The notes: a model not told the origin generated them from the sequence alone. A stretch of 64,000 nt of DNA from Reyranella sp. (GCA_029946105.1 JAQSDW010000211.1:50494-114493); one strand, 5' to 3'; counted from the first letter of the stretch, positions 35,966 through 46,013 are shown. Numbers and translations: made by a program.

Positions 35966-36808
35966 TCAGTCGGAATTCAGCCGGCCGGCATGCCGCCACC
36001 AGCGATCGGGCAACCCCGCCGCCGCCCGGCCCGCGGCATCGACGCCGTCGTAAAGCGCAAAGCAGGTGGCACCGCTGCCGCTCATCGCGGCGTAGCGCAC
36101 GCCCTCGGTCCGGCCCAGCGCTGCCAGCACATCGCCGATCGCGGGCCTGAGCGAGATCGCGGCATCGGCGAGATCGTTGCCACGCGCGGCCAGCGCAGCA
36201 ACGAGAACACCCAGATCCTGCCACGCGGACGGAACGGGCACTGCCGTCGAGAAAGACCCTCGGCGCGCGGCAAAGACCTCGGGCGTGGCAAGCGGCGTGC
36301 GCGGATTGACCAGGAGGATGGCGCAGGGCGGCAGCGAAGGCGCCGGCCGCAGGACCTCGCCCACGCCCGACACCAGCACCGGCTTGTCGGCCAGGCACAT
36401 CGGCACGTCGGCGCCGAGTGCTGCGGCCAGATCGAACAATTCCTCGACCGGCATGGCCACGCGCCACAGATCGACCAGCGCGTGAAGCGCGGCCGCGGCA
36501 TCGGCCGATCCGCCACCGAGGCCGGCGGCCACGGGAATATGCTTGGCAAGACGCAGTGCTGCGCGCGGCGACACGCCGGCGCGATCGGCCAGCAGGCGCG
36601 CCGCCCGCAGTACGAGGTTGTCGGCCTCACCGGCCAGGCTGGGTGCCTCGGGGCCTTCGAGTGCCAGCGACAGGCGGTCGGACGGGCCGACCTCGACGGT
36701 GTCGGCGAGGTCGGTGAAGGCAACCAGCGAGTCGAGCAGATGGTAGCCGTCGGCGCGGCGTCCGACGACTTTCAGCCAGAGATTGACCTTGGCGCGTGCC
36801 AGCCGCAT
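35966..36808 (-). CDS. ispE: 4-diphosphocytidyl-2-C-methyl-D-erythritol kinase IspE
   Basis: This GHMP-family kinase of 280 residues phosphorylates CDP-methylerythritol in the non-mevalonate isoprenoid pathway. The substrate-binding start ARAKVNLWLKVVGRRADGYH, the ATP loop PVAAGLGGGSADAAAAL near residue 95, and the C-terminal MSGSGATCFALYDG glycine-rich motif are all intact. The length is normal. It is last of a minus-strand group, 29 bases behind the TPR protein gene and after etfQO, an arrangement known from other alphaproteobacteria. It is convergent with the Sel1-repeat protein gene, ten bases apart. Confidence 0.96.
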   Translation of the reverse strand: MRLARAKVNLWLKVVGRRADGYHLLDSLVAFTDLADTVEVGPSDRLSLALEGPEAPSLAGEADNLVLRAARLLADRAGVSPRAALRLAKHIPVAAGLGGGSADAAAALHALVDLWRVAMPVEELFDLAAALGADVPMCLADKPVLVSGVGEVLRPAPSLPPCAILLVNPRTPLATPEVFAARRGSFSTAVPVPSAWQDLGVLVAALAARGNDLADAAISLRPAIGDVLAALGRTEGVRYAAMSGSGATCFALYDGVDAAGRAAAGLPDRWWRHAGRLNSD

Positions 36809-36837
36809 GGCGCGAGTCCGGCCGACGCGCGGTCGGA

Positions 36838-38622
36838 TCAGCCGCCCTGCTTGGGCGCAGCAGCGGGCTTTTCGTAGACGGTCGGCTTATCGTTGCCGGA
36901 ATTGATCCCGTTGGCGATCTTGTCCTTGATCACCGACACGCGATCCTTGTCCGGCTTTTGATTGAGCGCGCGCTCCCACTCGAAGCGCGCCTCGCGCTTG
37001 CGACCGACGTGCCAGTAGGCGTCGCCCAGATGCTCGGTGATGGTGGGGTCGTCGCCCTTCTGCTCGCTCGCCCGCTCCAGCCACTCGACGGCCTTGTCGA
37101 ACTGGCCGACCCGGTAGAACGCCCAGCCGACGCTGTCGGTGATCGCTCCGTCGTCCGGACGCAATGCCGTCGCCTGCATCAGCATCTTCATGCCCTGGTC
37201 GAGATGCAGGCCCTGGTCGACCCAGCTGTAGCCGAGATAATTCAGAACGTGCGGTTGCTCGGGCGAGAGCTCGAGCGCCTTCTTCATGTCGACTTCCGCC
37301 TTCGGCCACTGCTTGGTCCGCTCGAGTGCGATGCCGCGGCCGAAATAGATCGGCCAATGCCGTTCGTCGACCTTGCGCAGGCGGCTGATCGCAATGTCGT
37401 AAGCGGCAACCGCTTCGGAATAGCGTTCGCGGCCGCGCTGCAGATCGGCCAGGGTCAGGGCCGCATCGATGCGGTCGGGCTTTTCCGCGATCAGCGTGTT
37501 GAGCCGGCTGACCGACTGGTCGAAGCGGTCGAGCTGGGCGTCGAGCGCCGCCATCCGCAGGCGCGCCTGCCACGACAGCGGCGAGATCGTGTCGATCTTG
37601 GCCAGCGCGGCAATGGCCTTGGGGATCTGCTGGAACTGCTCGTAGAGGCTCGAGATCATCAGCCAGGCGAAATCGTGATCCGGCTTCAGGTTGACGGCGA
37701 GCTGGTCGAAGATCAGCGCCAGGTCGGCGCGCTGATTGCGCGGATCCGACGCCAGGATGCCGCCGATGTCGAACAGGATCTCGGCGATTCCCGCCGCTGG
37801 CGAGGGCGCCTTGGCGGCCGGCGCGTTGGCCGCGACCAGGGCATCCATCAGCACCGAATCGCTGAAGCGCTCGCCGTAGCCCTTGAGAAGCTGCCGCGCC
37901 TCGTCGTTTTTTCCGAGCCGGCGCAACCCTTCGGCAGCGGCCAGTGTCGTGCGCAGGCCGCGGGCATCGAGGGATGTTGCGCGGCGATACTTCGCCTCCG
38001 CCGCCGCGCGATCGCCCGCCAGCTCGTCGATCTGCGCCTCGATGATCAGCGCCGGGGCCTCGGCATTCTCGCCGGCCGCCGGCTTGAGTTTGGCCACGAA
38101 CGAACGGGCGGCGGGGAAATCCTTCTCGCCGGCTTTCAGCCAGGCCATCACATAGTCGCGCAACGGGCCGAGCTGGTTTTCCGAGCCGATGCGGCTGAGC
38201 TGTTGCTCGGCTGCCTTGTACTCGCCCTTCTTGATCGCCAGGACCGCCAGCACGAGATTGCCGAAGCCGTCACCCGGGCGTGCCGCCAGCACCGCCGGCG
38301 CGAGCTGTGCCGCGGAGTCGATGCGACCGGCATACATGCGCATGCGGAAGGCGGCATAGATCAGTTCGGGATCGGTCGGCGCCAACGCGAGGGCGGCGTC
38401 CATCTGGTCGGCGGCGGCGTCGTAGTCGTGATCCTGCTCGGCCACGCGGCCGGCGAGATAGCGGCCATCGATGGTTGCCGCGATCAGGCGGCCACGCTGG
38501 GGTTGAGACTGTGATTGCGGCGGTGTCTTCGCTTGGGGCGTTCCGCCCTGCTGGGCGTCGACGGTCGCCGGGAGCGCAAGAAGCAGCGCAGCCGGAAGCA
38601 GCGTGAGGAGTGTGCGTCGCAT
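36838..38622 (-). CDS. Tetratricopeptide-repeat protein, exported
   Basis: This 594-residue protein has a signal peptide (MRRTLLTLLPAALLLALPAT, cleavage near VDAQ) and then many TPR motifs through almost its whole length. Clear units include DYDAAADQMDAALALAPTDP near residue 55 and, near the C-terminus, HVLNYLGYSWVDQGLHLDQG, ITDSVGWAFYRVGQFDKAVE and ITEHLGDAYWHVGRKREA. The C-terminal block is conserved in alphaproteobacterial proteins located between etfQO and ispE. It should act as a periplasmic scaffold; partners are unknown. The ATG at 38622 lies five bases from the end of etfQO, so the two genes form an operon. Confidence 0.86.
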   Translation of the reverse strand: MRRTLLTLLPAALLLALPATVDAQQGGTPQAKTPPQSQSQPQRGRLIAATIDGRYLAGRVAEQDHDYDAAADQMDAALALAPTDPELIYAAFRMRMYAGRIDSAAQLAPAVLAARPGDGFGNLVLAVLAIKKGEYKAAEQQLSRIGSENQLGPLRDYVMAWLKAGEKDFPAARSFVAKLKPAAGENAEAPALIIEAQIDELAGDRAAAEAKYRRATSLDARGLRTTLAAAEGLRRLGKNDEARQLLKGYGERFSDSVLMDALVAANAPAAKAPSPAAGIAEILFDIGGILASDPRNQRADLALIFDQLAVNLKPDHDFAWLMISSLYEQFQQIPKAIAALAKIDTISPLSWQARLRMAALDAQLDRFDQSVSRLNTLIAEKPDRIDAALTLADLQRGRERYSEAVAAYDIAISRLRKVDERHWPIYFGRGIALERTKQWPKAEVDMKKALELSPEQPHVLNYLGYSWVDQGLHLDQGMKMLMQATALRPDDGAITDSVGWAFYRVGQFDKAVEWLERASEQKGDDPTITEHLGDAYWHVGRKREARFEWERALNQKPDKDRVSVIKDKIANGINSGNDKPTVYEKPAAAPKQGG

Positions 38623-38627
38623 ACCTG

Positions 38628-40289
38628 TCACATGTTGGGGTAATTGGGGCCGCCGCCACCTTCGGGCACCGCCCAATCGATGTTCTGCGCCGGATCCTTG
38701 ATGTCGCATGTCTTGCAGTGCACGCAATTCTGCGCGTTGATCTGGAAGCGCGGCTGGCCGTTGTCGGCCGTCACGACTTCATAGACGCCGGCCGGGCAAT
38801 AGCGCTGCGCCGGCTCGGCATAGAGCGGCAGGTTGACGGCGATCGGGATCGACGGATCGCGCAGCTTCAGATGAACCGGCTGGTCTTCCTCGTGATTGGT
38901 GCTCGAGAGGAACACCGAGGAGAGCTTGTCGAAGGAGATCACACCGTCCGGCTTGGGATACTGAATGGGCTGGAATTCGCTGGCCGGCCGCAAGGTCTCG
39001 TGATCGGCCTTCTTGTGATGGAAAGTCCACGGCAGGCGGATGCCGAGATCGTGCATCCACATGTCGAAGCCACCGTAGATCGTGCCCACCATGGTGCCCC
39101 AGCTCAGCGCCGGCTTCACATTGCGCACCTTGTCGAGATCCTTCCAGATCCACGACGCCTTCACCTTCACTGGATAGGCGATCAGCTCGTCGCCGCCGGT
39201 CTTGCCCGCCGCCAGTGCCTCGAATGCCGCTTCGGCCGCGAGCATGCCGCTCTTGATGGCGTTGTGGCTGCCCTTGATGCGCGGCAGGTTGACGAAACCG
39301 GCCGAGCACCCAATCAGCGCGCCGCCCGGGAACGTGAGCTTCGGCACCGACTGCAGGCCGCCTTCGTTGATGGCGCGCGCGCCATAGGCCAGCCGCTTGC
39401 CGCCCTGCAGATATTTGGCGACGTCGGGATGGGTCTTGAAGCGCTGGAATTCGTCGAACGGCGACAGATAGGGATTCTCGTAAGAGAGGTGCACGACGAA
39501 GCCGATCGACACCAGGTTGTCGCCGAAGTGGTACATGAACGAGCCGCCGGCGCCGCCGGTTTCCGACAGCGGCCAGCCCTGCGAATGCACGACCAGGCCT
39601 TTCTTGAAATTGGCCGGGTCGACCTGCCACAGCTCCTTGAGGCCAATGCCGAATTTCTGCGGGTCGACACCGTCGCGCAGGTCGAACTTCGACATCAGCA
39701 ACTTGGCGAGCGAGCCCCGCGCGCCTTCGGCGATCAGCGTGTACTTGGCGTGGAGCTCCATGCCGGGCGTGTAGCTATCCTTGTGCTTGCCGTCCTTGGC
39801 GATGCCCATGTCGCCGGTGGCAACACCCTTCACCGATCCGTCGTCGTTGTAGAGCACCTCGGCGGCGGCGAAGCCCGGATAGATCTCGACGCCCAGCGCC
39901 TCGGCCTGCTGGCCGAGCCAGCGGCAGACATCGCCCAAACTGACGATGTAGTTGCCGTGATTGTTCATCAGGCGCGGCAATGCAAAATTGGGGAAGCGGA
40001 ACGAGCCTCCCTTGGTGAGCCACAGGAATTGATCGTCGCTCACCTGGGTCTCGAGCGGCGCGCCCTTCTCTTTCCAGTCGGGCATCAGCTCGTTGAGGCC
40101 AATCGGATCGACCACCGCGCCCGACAGGATATGGGCGCCGATCTCCGAGCCCTTCTCGAGCACGCAGACCGAGACCTCGTGATTACGCTCGGCCGCGAGC
40201 TGTTTCAGGCGAATCGCCGCCGACAGTCCGGCCGGGCCGCCCCCTACGATCACCACGTCGTATTCCATAGCCTCGCGCGCCATGCCCAT
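38628..40289 (-). CDS. etfD: Electron transfer flavoprotein-ubiquinone oxidoreductase
   Basis: This 553-residue membrane-associated enzyme passes electrons from electron transfer flavoprotein to ubiquinone, draining fatty-acid, amino-acid and choline oxidation. The FAD motif [19 protein letters not shown] is near residue 10. The C-terminal cluster CPAGVYEVV followed by [13 protein letters not shown] gives the four cysteines of the [4Fe-4S] centre, and the protein ends [10 protein letters not shown] as in the family. The ATG at 40289 is favoured; ATGs at 40283 and 40268 are possible. It heads the group etfQO-TPR-ispE and diverges from the MetX-like gene by about 110 bases. Confidence 0.95.
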   Translation of the reverse strand: MGMAREAMEYDVVIVGGGPAGLSAAIRLKQLAAERNHEVSVCVLEKGSEIGAHILSGAVVDPIGLNELMPDWKEKGAPLETQVSDDQFLWLTKGGSFRFPNFALPRLMNNHGNYIVSLGDVCRWLGQQAEALGVEIYPGFAAAEVLYNDDGSVKGVATGDMGIAKDGKHKDSYTPGMELHAKYTLIAEGARGSLAKLLMSKFDLRDGVDPQKFGIGLKELWQVDPANFKKGLVVHSQGWPLSETGGAGGSFMYHFGDNLVSIGFVVHLSYENPYLSPFDEFQRFKTHPDVAKYLQGGKRLAYGARAINEGGLQSVPKLTFPGGALIGCSAGFVNLPRIKGSHNAIKSGMLAAEAAFEALAAGKTGGDELIAYPVKVKASWIWKDLDKVRNVKPALSWGTMVGTIYGGFDMWMHDLGIRLPWTFHHKKADHETLRPASEFQPIQYPKPDGVISFDKLSSVFLSSTNHEEDQPVHLKLRDPSIPIAVNLPLYAEPAQRYCPAGVYEVVTADNGQPRFQINAQNCVHCKTCDIKDPAQNIDWAVPEGGGGPNYPNM

Positions 40290-40401
40290 CTCGCTCTGCA
40301 ATGTCTTTTCCAGATGGACGCGCCGCCGGCCGGCGGCGATCCTTCCGTCGTAGATAGCCTGTCGGGGGCAGGATCGCCACCCGCGGAAAAGGGGAATTCC
40401 C

Positions 40402-41427
40402 GTGGCGGCATTGACCGAGATCGACAGCAAAATCTTCTCTGCCCGTGAATTCCGGCTGGAAAGTGGCCAGACCCTGCCAATTCTCGAATTGGCCTACGAG
40501 ACCTACGGCATGCTCTCGCCCAAGAAGGACAACGCCATCCTCGTCGTGCACGGCTACACGTCGAGCCATCACGCTGCAGGCAAGAATTCACCCGGCAAGC
40601 AGGGCCGCGGCGTCCCCGAGGGGGCGGCCGGCTGGTTCGACGGGCTGATCGGTCCGAGCAAAGCCATCGACACCGACCGCTATTTCGTCATCTCGGTGAA
40701 CGCGCTGGGCTCGGCGCATGGCAGCACTGGTCCCAACTGCACCGATCCGCGCACCGGCAAGCCCTACGGCCCGACCTTCCCCGAGATCACCCTGCGCGAC
40801 ATGGTCGCGAGCCAGAAGCTGCTGGTCGATTCACTCGGCCTGAAAAGCCTCGTCGCCGTAATCGGCCCATCGATGGGCGGTTTCCAGTCGTTCCAATGGG
40901 CGGCATCCTTCCCGGGCTTCATGAAGGGCATCGCCGCTTCCGTCACCGCGCCGCGTGCGCCCGGCCGGCTGGGCGGACTCGAGGCGCTCCAGAAGCGTCT
41001 TGCCGCCGATCCGAACTGGAACGGAGGCTGGTACTACGAGAATGGCGGCATTCCCGGCACGCTCGAGCAGATCCGCTACGAGACGCTGCTGAACTACGGC
41101 CAGGGCGAGGCCGAAGCCAAGGTCGCGGCGAAGAGCTGGGCGAAGATCTACGACGGACATTCGCTGGTTACCTTGCGGCGCGCGATCGACGGTTTCGACA
41201 TTACCAGGCAGTATGACCAGCTGAAGAAGACGAAGGTCCTGTACGTGATCTCCAAGACCGACAAGCTGTTCGATCTCACCGATTGCGCCGCCCACGCGCT
41301 CGACATGCGCAAGGCCGGAGTCGACCTCACCTATGTCGAGATGCCGTCGGACAAGGGACACATGGCGAGCCACGCCGATGCCGCCATGTGGGCGCCGATC
41401 CTCGGCGCGTTCATGAAGAGCCTTTGA
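40402..41427 (+). CDS. Homoserine O-acetyltransferase-like (MetX-family) alpha/beta hydrolase
   Basis: This 341-residue alpha/beta-hydrolase fold protein is close to homoserine O-acyltransferases. The family stretch [19 protein letters not shown] is present, with the nucleophile Ser157 in [12 protein letters not shown] (classical MetX has GGSMGG). The Asp/His of the triad fall in ISKTDKLFD and [11 protein letters not shown]. It starts with GTG after AGGGGA. The methionine role is plausible but the elbow change and the oxidoreductase and DNA-repair neighbours leave room for an esterase or another acyltransferase. Its TGA overlaps the next ATG (TGATG), giving coupled translation with the uracil-DNA glycosylase gene. 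Confidence 0.75.
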   Translation: MAALTEIDSKIFSAREFRLESGQTLPILELAYETYGMLSPKKDNAILVVHGYTSSHHAAGKNSPGKQGRGVPEGAAGWFDGLIGPSKAIDTDRYFVISVNALGSAHGSTGPNCTDPRTGKPYGPTFPEITLRDMVASQKLLVDSLGLKSLVAVIGPSMGGFQSFQWAASFPGFMKGIAASVTAPRAPGRLGGLEALQKRLAADPNWNGGWYYENGGIPGTLEQIRYETLLNYGQGEAEAKVAAKSWAKIYDGHSLVTLRRAIDGFDITRQYDQLKKTKVLYVISKTDKLFDLTDCAAHALDMRKAGVDLTYVEMPSDKGHMASHADAAMWAPILGAFMKSL

Positions 41428-42266
41428 TGGACGCGACGGCACTCCCGCACGAAGACCTCGCCGCGCTGTTGAAGTGGTACGTCGATCACGGGCTCGACGA
41501 GACCATCGGCGAGGAGGCCGTCGACCGCTTCGCCCTGCCGCCGCCGGTTGCCGTCACGCCGCCGAGCGCACCGCCCCGGAACGCCGCAGCGCCGACACCG
41601 ATCCGCGCGGCCATGCCGCCACCCCTGGCGCGCGCGCCGGTGCCGCTCGAATCGCCGCAGCTCGTCGAGGACGCCCGCGAGATCGCGCGCCGCTGCACCA
41701 CCATTGCCGAACTCGAGGAAGCGGTGCGCGCGTTCGAAGGCTGCGCGCTGAAGCGCACCGCCAAGAACACGGTGTTCGCCGATGGCGTCGCCGGCGCCCC
41801 GATCATGGTCGTGGGCGAGGCGCCGGGCGCCGACGAGGATCGCCTCGGCAAGCCGTTTGTGGGTGTGAGCGGCCAGCTCCTCGACCGCATGTTCGCCGCC
41901 CTCGGCATGAGCCGCGAGCGCGACCTCTACATCACCAACATCCTGTTCTGGCGGCCGCCCGGCAATCGCACGCCGACGCTGGCCGAGCAGTCGATCTGCC
42001 TCGCCTTCACGCGCCGCCATATCGAACTGGCCCGGCCCAAGCTGCTGGTGCTGGCCGGTGGCACGGCGGCCAAGGCGGTGCTCGACACCACCGAAGGCAT
42101 CATGCGGCTGCGCGGCAAATGGACGACGCTCAAGCTCGACGACGGCACCGAGGTGCCGACGATGCCGACCTTCCACCCCGCCTTCCTGCTGCGCACGCCC
42201 GCCAGCAAGCGCCAGAGCTGGCTCGACCTGCTGGCGATCGACAAGAAGCTGAAGGAATTAGGCTAG
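41427..42266 (+). CDS. Uracil-DNA glycosylase, family 4-like
   Basis: This base-excision repair enzyme of 279 residues removes uracil from DNA. Residues 1-80 are a Pro/Ala-rich extension with WYVDHGLDETIGE near the front, common in alphaproteobacterial forms. Motif A is GEAPGADEDRLGKPFVG and motif B is HPAFLLR; ITNILFWRPPGNRTP is also family-typical. I count only three cysteines in the whole protein (in RRCTT, EGCAL and SICLA), so the four-Cys iron-sulfur set of thermophilic family-4 enzymes is incomplete. Its start overlaps the MetX-like stop by one base. Confidence 0.88.
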   Translation: MDATALPHEDLAALLKWYVDHGLDETIGEEAVDRFALPPPVAVTPPSAPPRNAAAPTPIRAAMPPPLARAPVPLESPQLVEDAREIARRCTTIAELEEAVRAFEGCALKRTAKNTVFADGVAGAPIMVVGEAPGADEDRLGKPFVGVSGQLLDRMFAALGMSRERDLYITNILFWRPPGNRTPTLAEQSICLAFTRRHIELARPKLLVLAGGTAAKAVLDTTEGIMRLRGKWTTLKLDDGTEVPTMPTFHPAFLLRTPASKRQSWLDLLAIDKKLKELG

Positions 42267-42286
42267 CGGGGGGTGATTCGACGTCC

Positions 42287-42400
42287 GTCCATCGTCTCGA
42301 CCGAAGCGCCGAAGGCGCGAAGTGGAGAGACCTTCTCTCCCCGATAAGCTGCTTATCGTAGAAAGTAGACCCCTCGGCTACGCTCGGGGTGACGGTGTTT
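42287..42400. repeat. Intergenic palindromic repeat between convergent genes
   Basis: This non-coding stretch holds several small inverted repeats: GCGCCGAAGGCGC near 42306, GATAAGCTGCTTATC near 42344, and a CCCTCGGCTACGCTCGGGG type hairpin near 42371. The last pattern (TCGGCTACGCTCGGGGTGAC) is a widespread alphaproteobacterial intergenic repeat. Being between convergent uracil-DNA glycosylase and GNAT genes, it may also act as a two-way terminator. Confidence 0.6.
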
Positions 42401-42420
42401 TCTAGTCGATAGCGACGAGA

Positions 42421-42843
42421 TCAGAGAGTCTTCCTGAGGAAGAATTTCTTGTGGCCCTTGGGATAGTCGTCGAGCGTGCCGAAGACCTCGTAGCCGCGCT
42501 TCTCATAGAACGGCCGCGCCTGGAAGGAATGCGTATCGAGCGTGGCCAGATGACAATGGTGCTCGCGGGCATGGGCCTCCGCCGCATCCATCAGGCGGGT
42601 GGCATTGCCCTTGCCGCGCGCCGCCTCGTCGACCCAGAGAATCGATATATGCAGGCAGCCACCCCAGATCATGCCGAGCAGGCCGCCCATCAACTCGCCC
42701 CGCTCGCTCTTCAGGAAGTAGTTGGTGGGGTAGTAGGCCGAAACGCCGGTCGCCGCGAAATTGTGGAAGATGACGCCGTTCTTCACTCGTTCGGCGGAGG
42801 GGCTGCTTTCCGCCGGGTCGAACACCAGTTCGAGCTTGTCCAT
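42421..42843 (-). CDS. GNAT-family N-acetyltransferase
   Basis: This 140-residue acetyltransferase has the acetyl-CoA motif A in ILWVDEAARGKGNATRLMD, where the R/Q-x-x-G-x-A loop reads RGKGNA, and motif B in FYEKRGYEVFGTLDDYPKG. The substrate is unknown; small GNAT enzymes modify amines on metabolites, antibiotics or proteins. It lies 52 bases downstream of fdsD in the same direction and could be read through from the formate dehydrogenase operon, but nothing suggests a functional link. Confidence 0.86.
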   Translation of the reverse strand: MDKLELVFDPAESSPSAERVKNGVIFHNFAATGVSAYYPTNYFLKSERGELMGGLLGMIWGGCLHISILWVDEAARGKGNATRLMDAAEAHAREHHCHLATLDTHSFQARPFYEKRGYEVFGTLDDYPKGHKKFFLRKTL

Positions 42844-42895
42844 TGTCCCGTCTCCGCGCGTTGGAATGGCGCGAAGCTGGTGTGGCCGAAGTCCG

Positions 42896-43147
42896 CTAGG
42901 CTGACAATCCCTTTTCAGGAACCTTCGCCTCTTTCAGGCGGCCGACAGCTTCACGAACGGGACCGTCGAGACCGGCGCCGCCTTTGGCCAGATGTGCCGC
43001 GATGGCGATGCGCATACGCGGTTCCCAGAACCTGTTGATGTGGTTGGTGATGGCCCCGACCGTGTCGCCGCCGCGCTGCGGCGTGAAGAACCGGCCCATC
43101 TGGTTGGCCATCATCACCAGCTTGTCGACCGAATGGTCCGACGACAT
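42896..43147 (-). CDS. fdsD: NAD-dependent formate dehydrogenase delta subunit
   Basis: This 83-residue protein of the FdsD family has the conserved start LVMMANQMGRFF and HINRFWEPRMRIAI. It is needed for assembly or stability of the molybdenum formate dehydrogenase. It begins six bases after fdsA. In most fds operons the order is fdsG-B-A-C-D, with fdsC (an FdhD-type sulfurtransferase that matures the cofactor) between A and D; here that gene is missing from the operon and must be elsewhere if present. Confidence 0.93.
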   Translation of the reverse strand: MSSDHSVDKLVMMANQMGRFFTPQRGGDTVGAITNHINRFWEPRMRIAIAAHLAKGGAGLDGPVREAVGRLKEAKVPEKGLSA

Positions 43148-43153
43148 GACTGC

Positions 43154-46000
43154 CTACTCCGCCGCGATCTTGGCGGCGATGCGCCGGCTATGCTCGGCCT
43201 GCGCATTGTATTCGCGCTGCCATTCGCTCGGTCCGTTCGACGGCGTGACCTGCACCGCCGTCACCTTATACTCGGGACAATTGGTCGCCCAATCCGAGAA
43301 GTCGGTGGTGATCACGTTGGCCTGCGTGTCGGGATGGTGAAACGTCGTGTAGACGACACCCGGCGCCACGCGGTCGGTGATCTGGGCGCGCAACGCCGTA
43401 CCACCGGCTCGGCTGTCGACCTTGACCCAGTCGCCATCGCGGACGCCGCGTAGCTCGGCATCCTGCGGATGAATTTCCAGCACATCCTCGCCGTGCCACA
43501 CGACGTTGTCGGTGCGTCGCGTCTGCGCCCCAACATTGTACTGGCTGAGGATGCGTCCGGTCGTGAGCAGCAGCGGGAAGCGCGAACCCGTGCGTTCGTC
43601 GGTAGGCACATACTCCGTGATCATGAAGTTGCCCTTGCCGCGCACGAAGCCGCCGATATGCATGACGGGCGTGCCGAGCGGCGCCTTCTCGTTGCACGGC
43701 CACTGGACCGAGCCGACCTTGTCGAGCAGATCGTAGGAAACGCCGGCGAAGGTCGGCGTCAGCGCCGCGATCTCGTCCATGATCTCGGACGGATGGCTGT
43801 ACGGCATCTCGAAGCCCATCGCCTTGGCGATGGCGAGCGTGATCTCCCAGTCGCCCATGCCATTCTTCGGCGTCATGACCTTGCGCACGCGGTTGATGCG
43901 GCGTTCGGCGTTGGTGAACGTGCCGTCCTTCTCGAGGAAGGTCGAACCCGGCAGGAAGACGTGGGCGTAGTTGGCCGTCTCGTTCAGGAACAGGTCCTGC
44001 ACGACCACGCATTCCATCGCCTGCAGCGCCTTCACGACATGCACGGTGTTGGGATCGGACTGGAGGATGTCCTCGCCCTGGACGTACAGCCCCTTGAAGA
44101 CGCCGTCGATCGCCGCATCGAACATGTTGGGAATACGTAAGCCGGGCTCATGGTCGAGCGGACGACCCCACAGCTTCTCGAACATGGTGCGCGTGGCGTC
44201 GTCGGAGATGTGACGGTAGCCGGTGAGTTCGTGTGGGAAGGAACCCATATCACAGGCGCCCTGGACGTTGTTCTGGCCCCGCAACGGGTTCACGCCGACG
44301 CCCTGCTTGCCGAGGTTACCCGTCACCATCGCCAGGTTGGCGATCGCCATGACGGTGGTCGTGCCCTGGCTGTGCTCGGTGACGCCGAGGCCGTAATAGA
44401 TCGCGCCATTGCCGCCGGTGGCGTAGAGGCGCGCCGCACCTCGGATGTCCTCGGGCGACACGCCGGCCATCACGCCAACCGTCTCCGGGCTGTTCTGCGG
44501 CTCTGACACGAAGGCCGCCCAATGCTCGAAGGCATCGCGGTCGCAATATTCGCGGACGAAGGCCTCGTTCACGAGACCTTCGGTGACGATGGTGTGCGCC
44601 AGTGCGTTCAGGATCGCGGCATTGGTGCCGGGCCTGAGCGGCAGGTGATACTGCGCCTCGATGTGCGGCATGCGCACGATGTCGGTGCGGCGCGGATCGA
44701 CGACGATCAGCTTGGCACCGGCGCGCAACCGCTTCTTCATGCGTGAGGCGAAAACCGGATGGGCGTCGGTCGGATTGGCGCCGATGATCAGGATCACGTC
44801 GCTGTGCTCGACCGAATCGAAATCCTGCGTGCCGGCCGACGTGCCGAAAGCAGTGCTCAATCCGTAGCCGGTCGGCGAATGGCAGACGCGGGCACAGGTA
44901 TCGACGTTGTTGTTGCCGAAGCCGCCACGCACCAGCTTCTGCACCAGGTAGGTCTCTTCGTTGGTGCAACGCGACGAGGTGATGCCGCCGATCGCCAGCC
45001 GGCCATGCTTTTCCTGCAGGCGCTTGAATTCCGACGCGACACGGCCGATCGCCTCGTCCCAGCTCACCTCGCGCCACGGCTGGTCGATGCTCTCACGGAT
45101 CATCGGATTGAGGACACGCTCCTTGTGGTTGGCGTAGCCCCAGGCGAAGCGGCCTTTTACGCAGGAATGGCCGCGATTGGCCTTGCCGTCCTTGTAGGGG
45201 ACCATGCGCACCAGCTCCTCGCCGCGCATCTCGGCCTTGAAGCTGCAGCCGACGCCGCAATAGGCGCAGGTCGTGACCACCGAATGCTCGGGCTGGCCAA
45301 TCTCGATCAGGCTCTTTTCCGACAGCGTGGCGGTCGGGCAGGCCTGCACGCAGGCGCCACAGGACACGCACTCGGAGCTCAGGAAATCGTCGCTCAGCAT
45401 GCCGGCCGAAACCTTGGAGTCGAAGCCGCGGCCCTGAATGGTGAGCGCGAAGGTCCCCTGCACTTCCTCGCAGGCGCGCACGCAGCGCGAACAGACGATG
45501 CATTTGGAGGCGTCGAAGGTGAAGTACGGGTTCGACTCGTCCTTCTCGAGCTTGAGATGGTTCTCGCCGGCGTAGCCGTAGCGCACATCGCGCAGGCCGA
45601 CGGCGCCTGCCATGTCCTGCAGCTCGCAATCGCCGTTGGCGGCGCAGGTCAGGCAATCGAGCGGATGGTCGGAGATATAGAGTTCCATCACGCCTTTGCG
45701 GACCTGCTTCAACCGTTCGGTCTGGGTCGACACGACCATGCCCGGCGCGACCGGCGTCGTGCAGGACGCGGGCGTACCGGCGCGGCCGGCGATCTCGACC
45801 AGGCAGAGCCGGCATGATCCGAAGGCATCGACAGAATCGGTGGCGCAGAGCTTCGGCACCTGGATGCCGGCGTCCATGGCGGCGCGCATGATCGACGTGC
45901 CGGCGGGAACCGTCACCTGGTTGCCGTCGATGGTGAGCTTGACCGTTTCGGCCGATTTGCTGACCGGCGTGCCGTAGTCGATCTCGTGAACGAGAGACAT
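43154..46000 (-). CDS. fdsA: NAD-dependent formate dehydrogenase alpha (catalytic) subunit
   Basis: This 948-residue molybdenum enzyme oxidises formate to CO2. The front is like complex I NuoG: a [2Fe-2S] domain (CATDSVDAFGSCRLC), then a His/Cys-type site in DCLTCAANGDCELQ, then two [4Fe-4S] motifs CIVCSRCVRAC and CVSCGACVQAC. The molybdopterin part begins with CAYCGVGC and HSCVKGR. Cys373 in ARVCHSPTGYG is the molybdenum ligand (Cys, not selenocysteine), followed by the active-site His374. GAGGAGAG precedes the ATG; it starts 13 bases after fdsB. Electrons pass to FdsB/FdsG and NAD+. Confidence 0.97.
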   Translation of the reverse strand: MSLVHEIDYGTPVSKSAETVKLTIDGNQVTVPAGTSIMRAAMDAGIQVPKLCATDSVDAFGSCRLCLVEIAGRAGTPASCTTPVAPGMVVSTQTERLKQVRKGVMELYISDHPLDCLTCAANGDCELQDMAGAVGLRDVRYGYAGENHLKLEKDESNPYFTFDASKCIVCSRCVRACEEVQGTFALTIQGRGFDSKVSAGMLSDDFLSSECVSCGACVQACPTATLSEKSLIEIGQPEHSVVTTCAYCGVGCSFKAEMRGEELVRMVPYKDGKANRGHSCVKGRFAWGYANHKERVLNPMIRESIDQPWREVSWDEAIGRVASEFKRLQEKHGRLAIGGITSSRCTNEETYLVQKLVRGGFGNNNVDTCARVCHSPTGYGLSTAFGTSAGTQDFDSVEHSDVILIIGANPTDAHPVFASRMKKRLRAGAKLIVVDPRRTDIVRMPHIEAQYHLPLRPGTNAAILNALAHTIVTEGLVNEAFVREYCDRDAFEHWAAFVSEPQNSPETVGVMAGVSPEDIRGAARLYATGGNGAIYYGLGVTEHSQGTTTVMAIANLAMVTGNLGKQGVGVNPLRGQNNVQGACDMGSFPHELTGYRHISDDATRTMFEKLWGRPLDHEPGLRIPNMFDAAIDGVFKGLYVQGEDILQSDPNTVHVVKALQAMECVVVQDLFLNETANYAHVFLPGSTFLEKDGTFTNAERRINRVRKVMTPKNGMGDWEITLAIAKAMGFEMPYSHPSEIMDEIAALTPTFAGVSYDLLDKVGSVQWPCNEKAPLGTPVMHIGGFVRGKGNFMITEYVPTDERTGSRFPLLLTTGRILSQYNVGAQTRRTDNVVWHGEDVLEIHPQDAELRGVRDGDWVKVDSRAGGTALRAQITDRVAPGVVYTTFHHPDTQANVITTDFSDWATNCPEYKVTAVQVTPSNGPSEWQREYNAQAEHSRRIAAKIAAE

Positions 46001-46013
46001 CGTGCTCTCCTCT

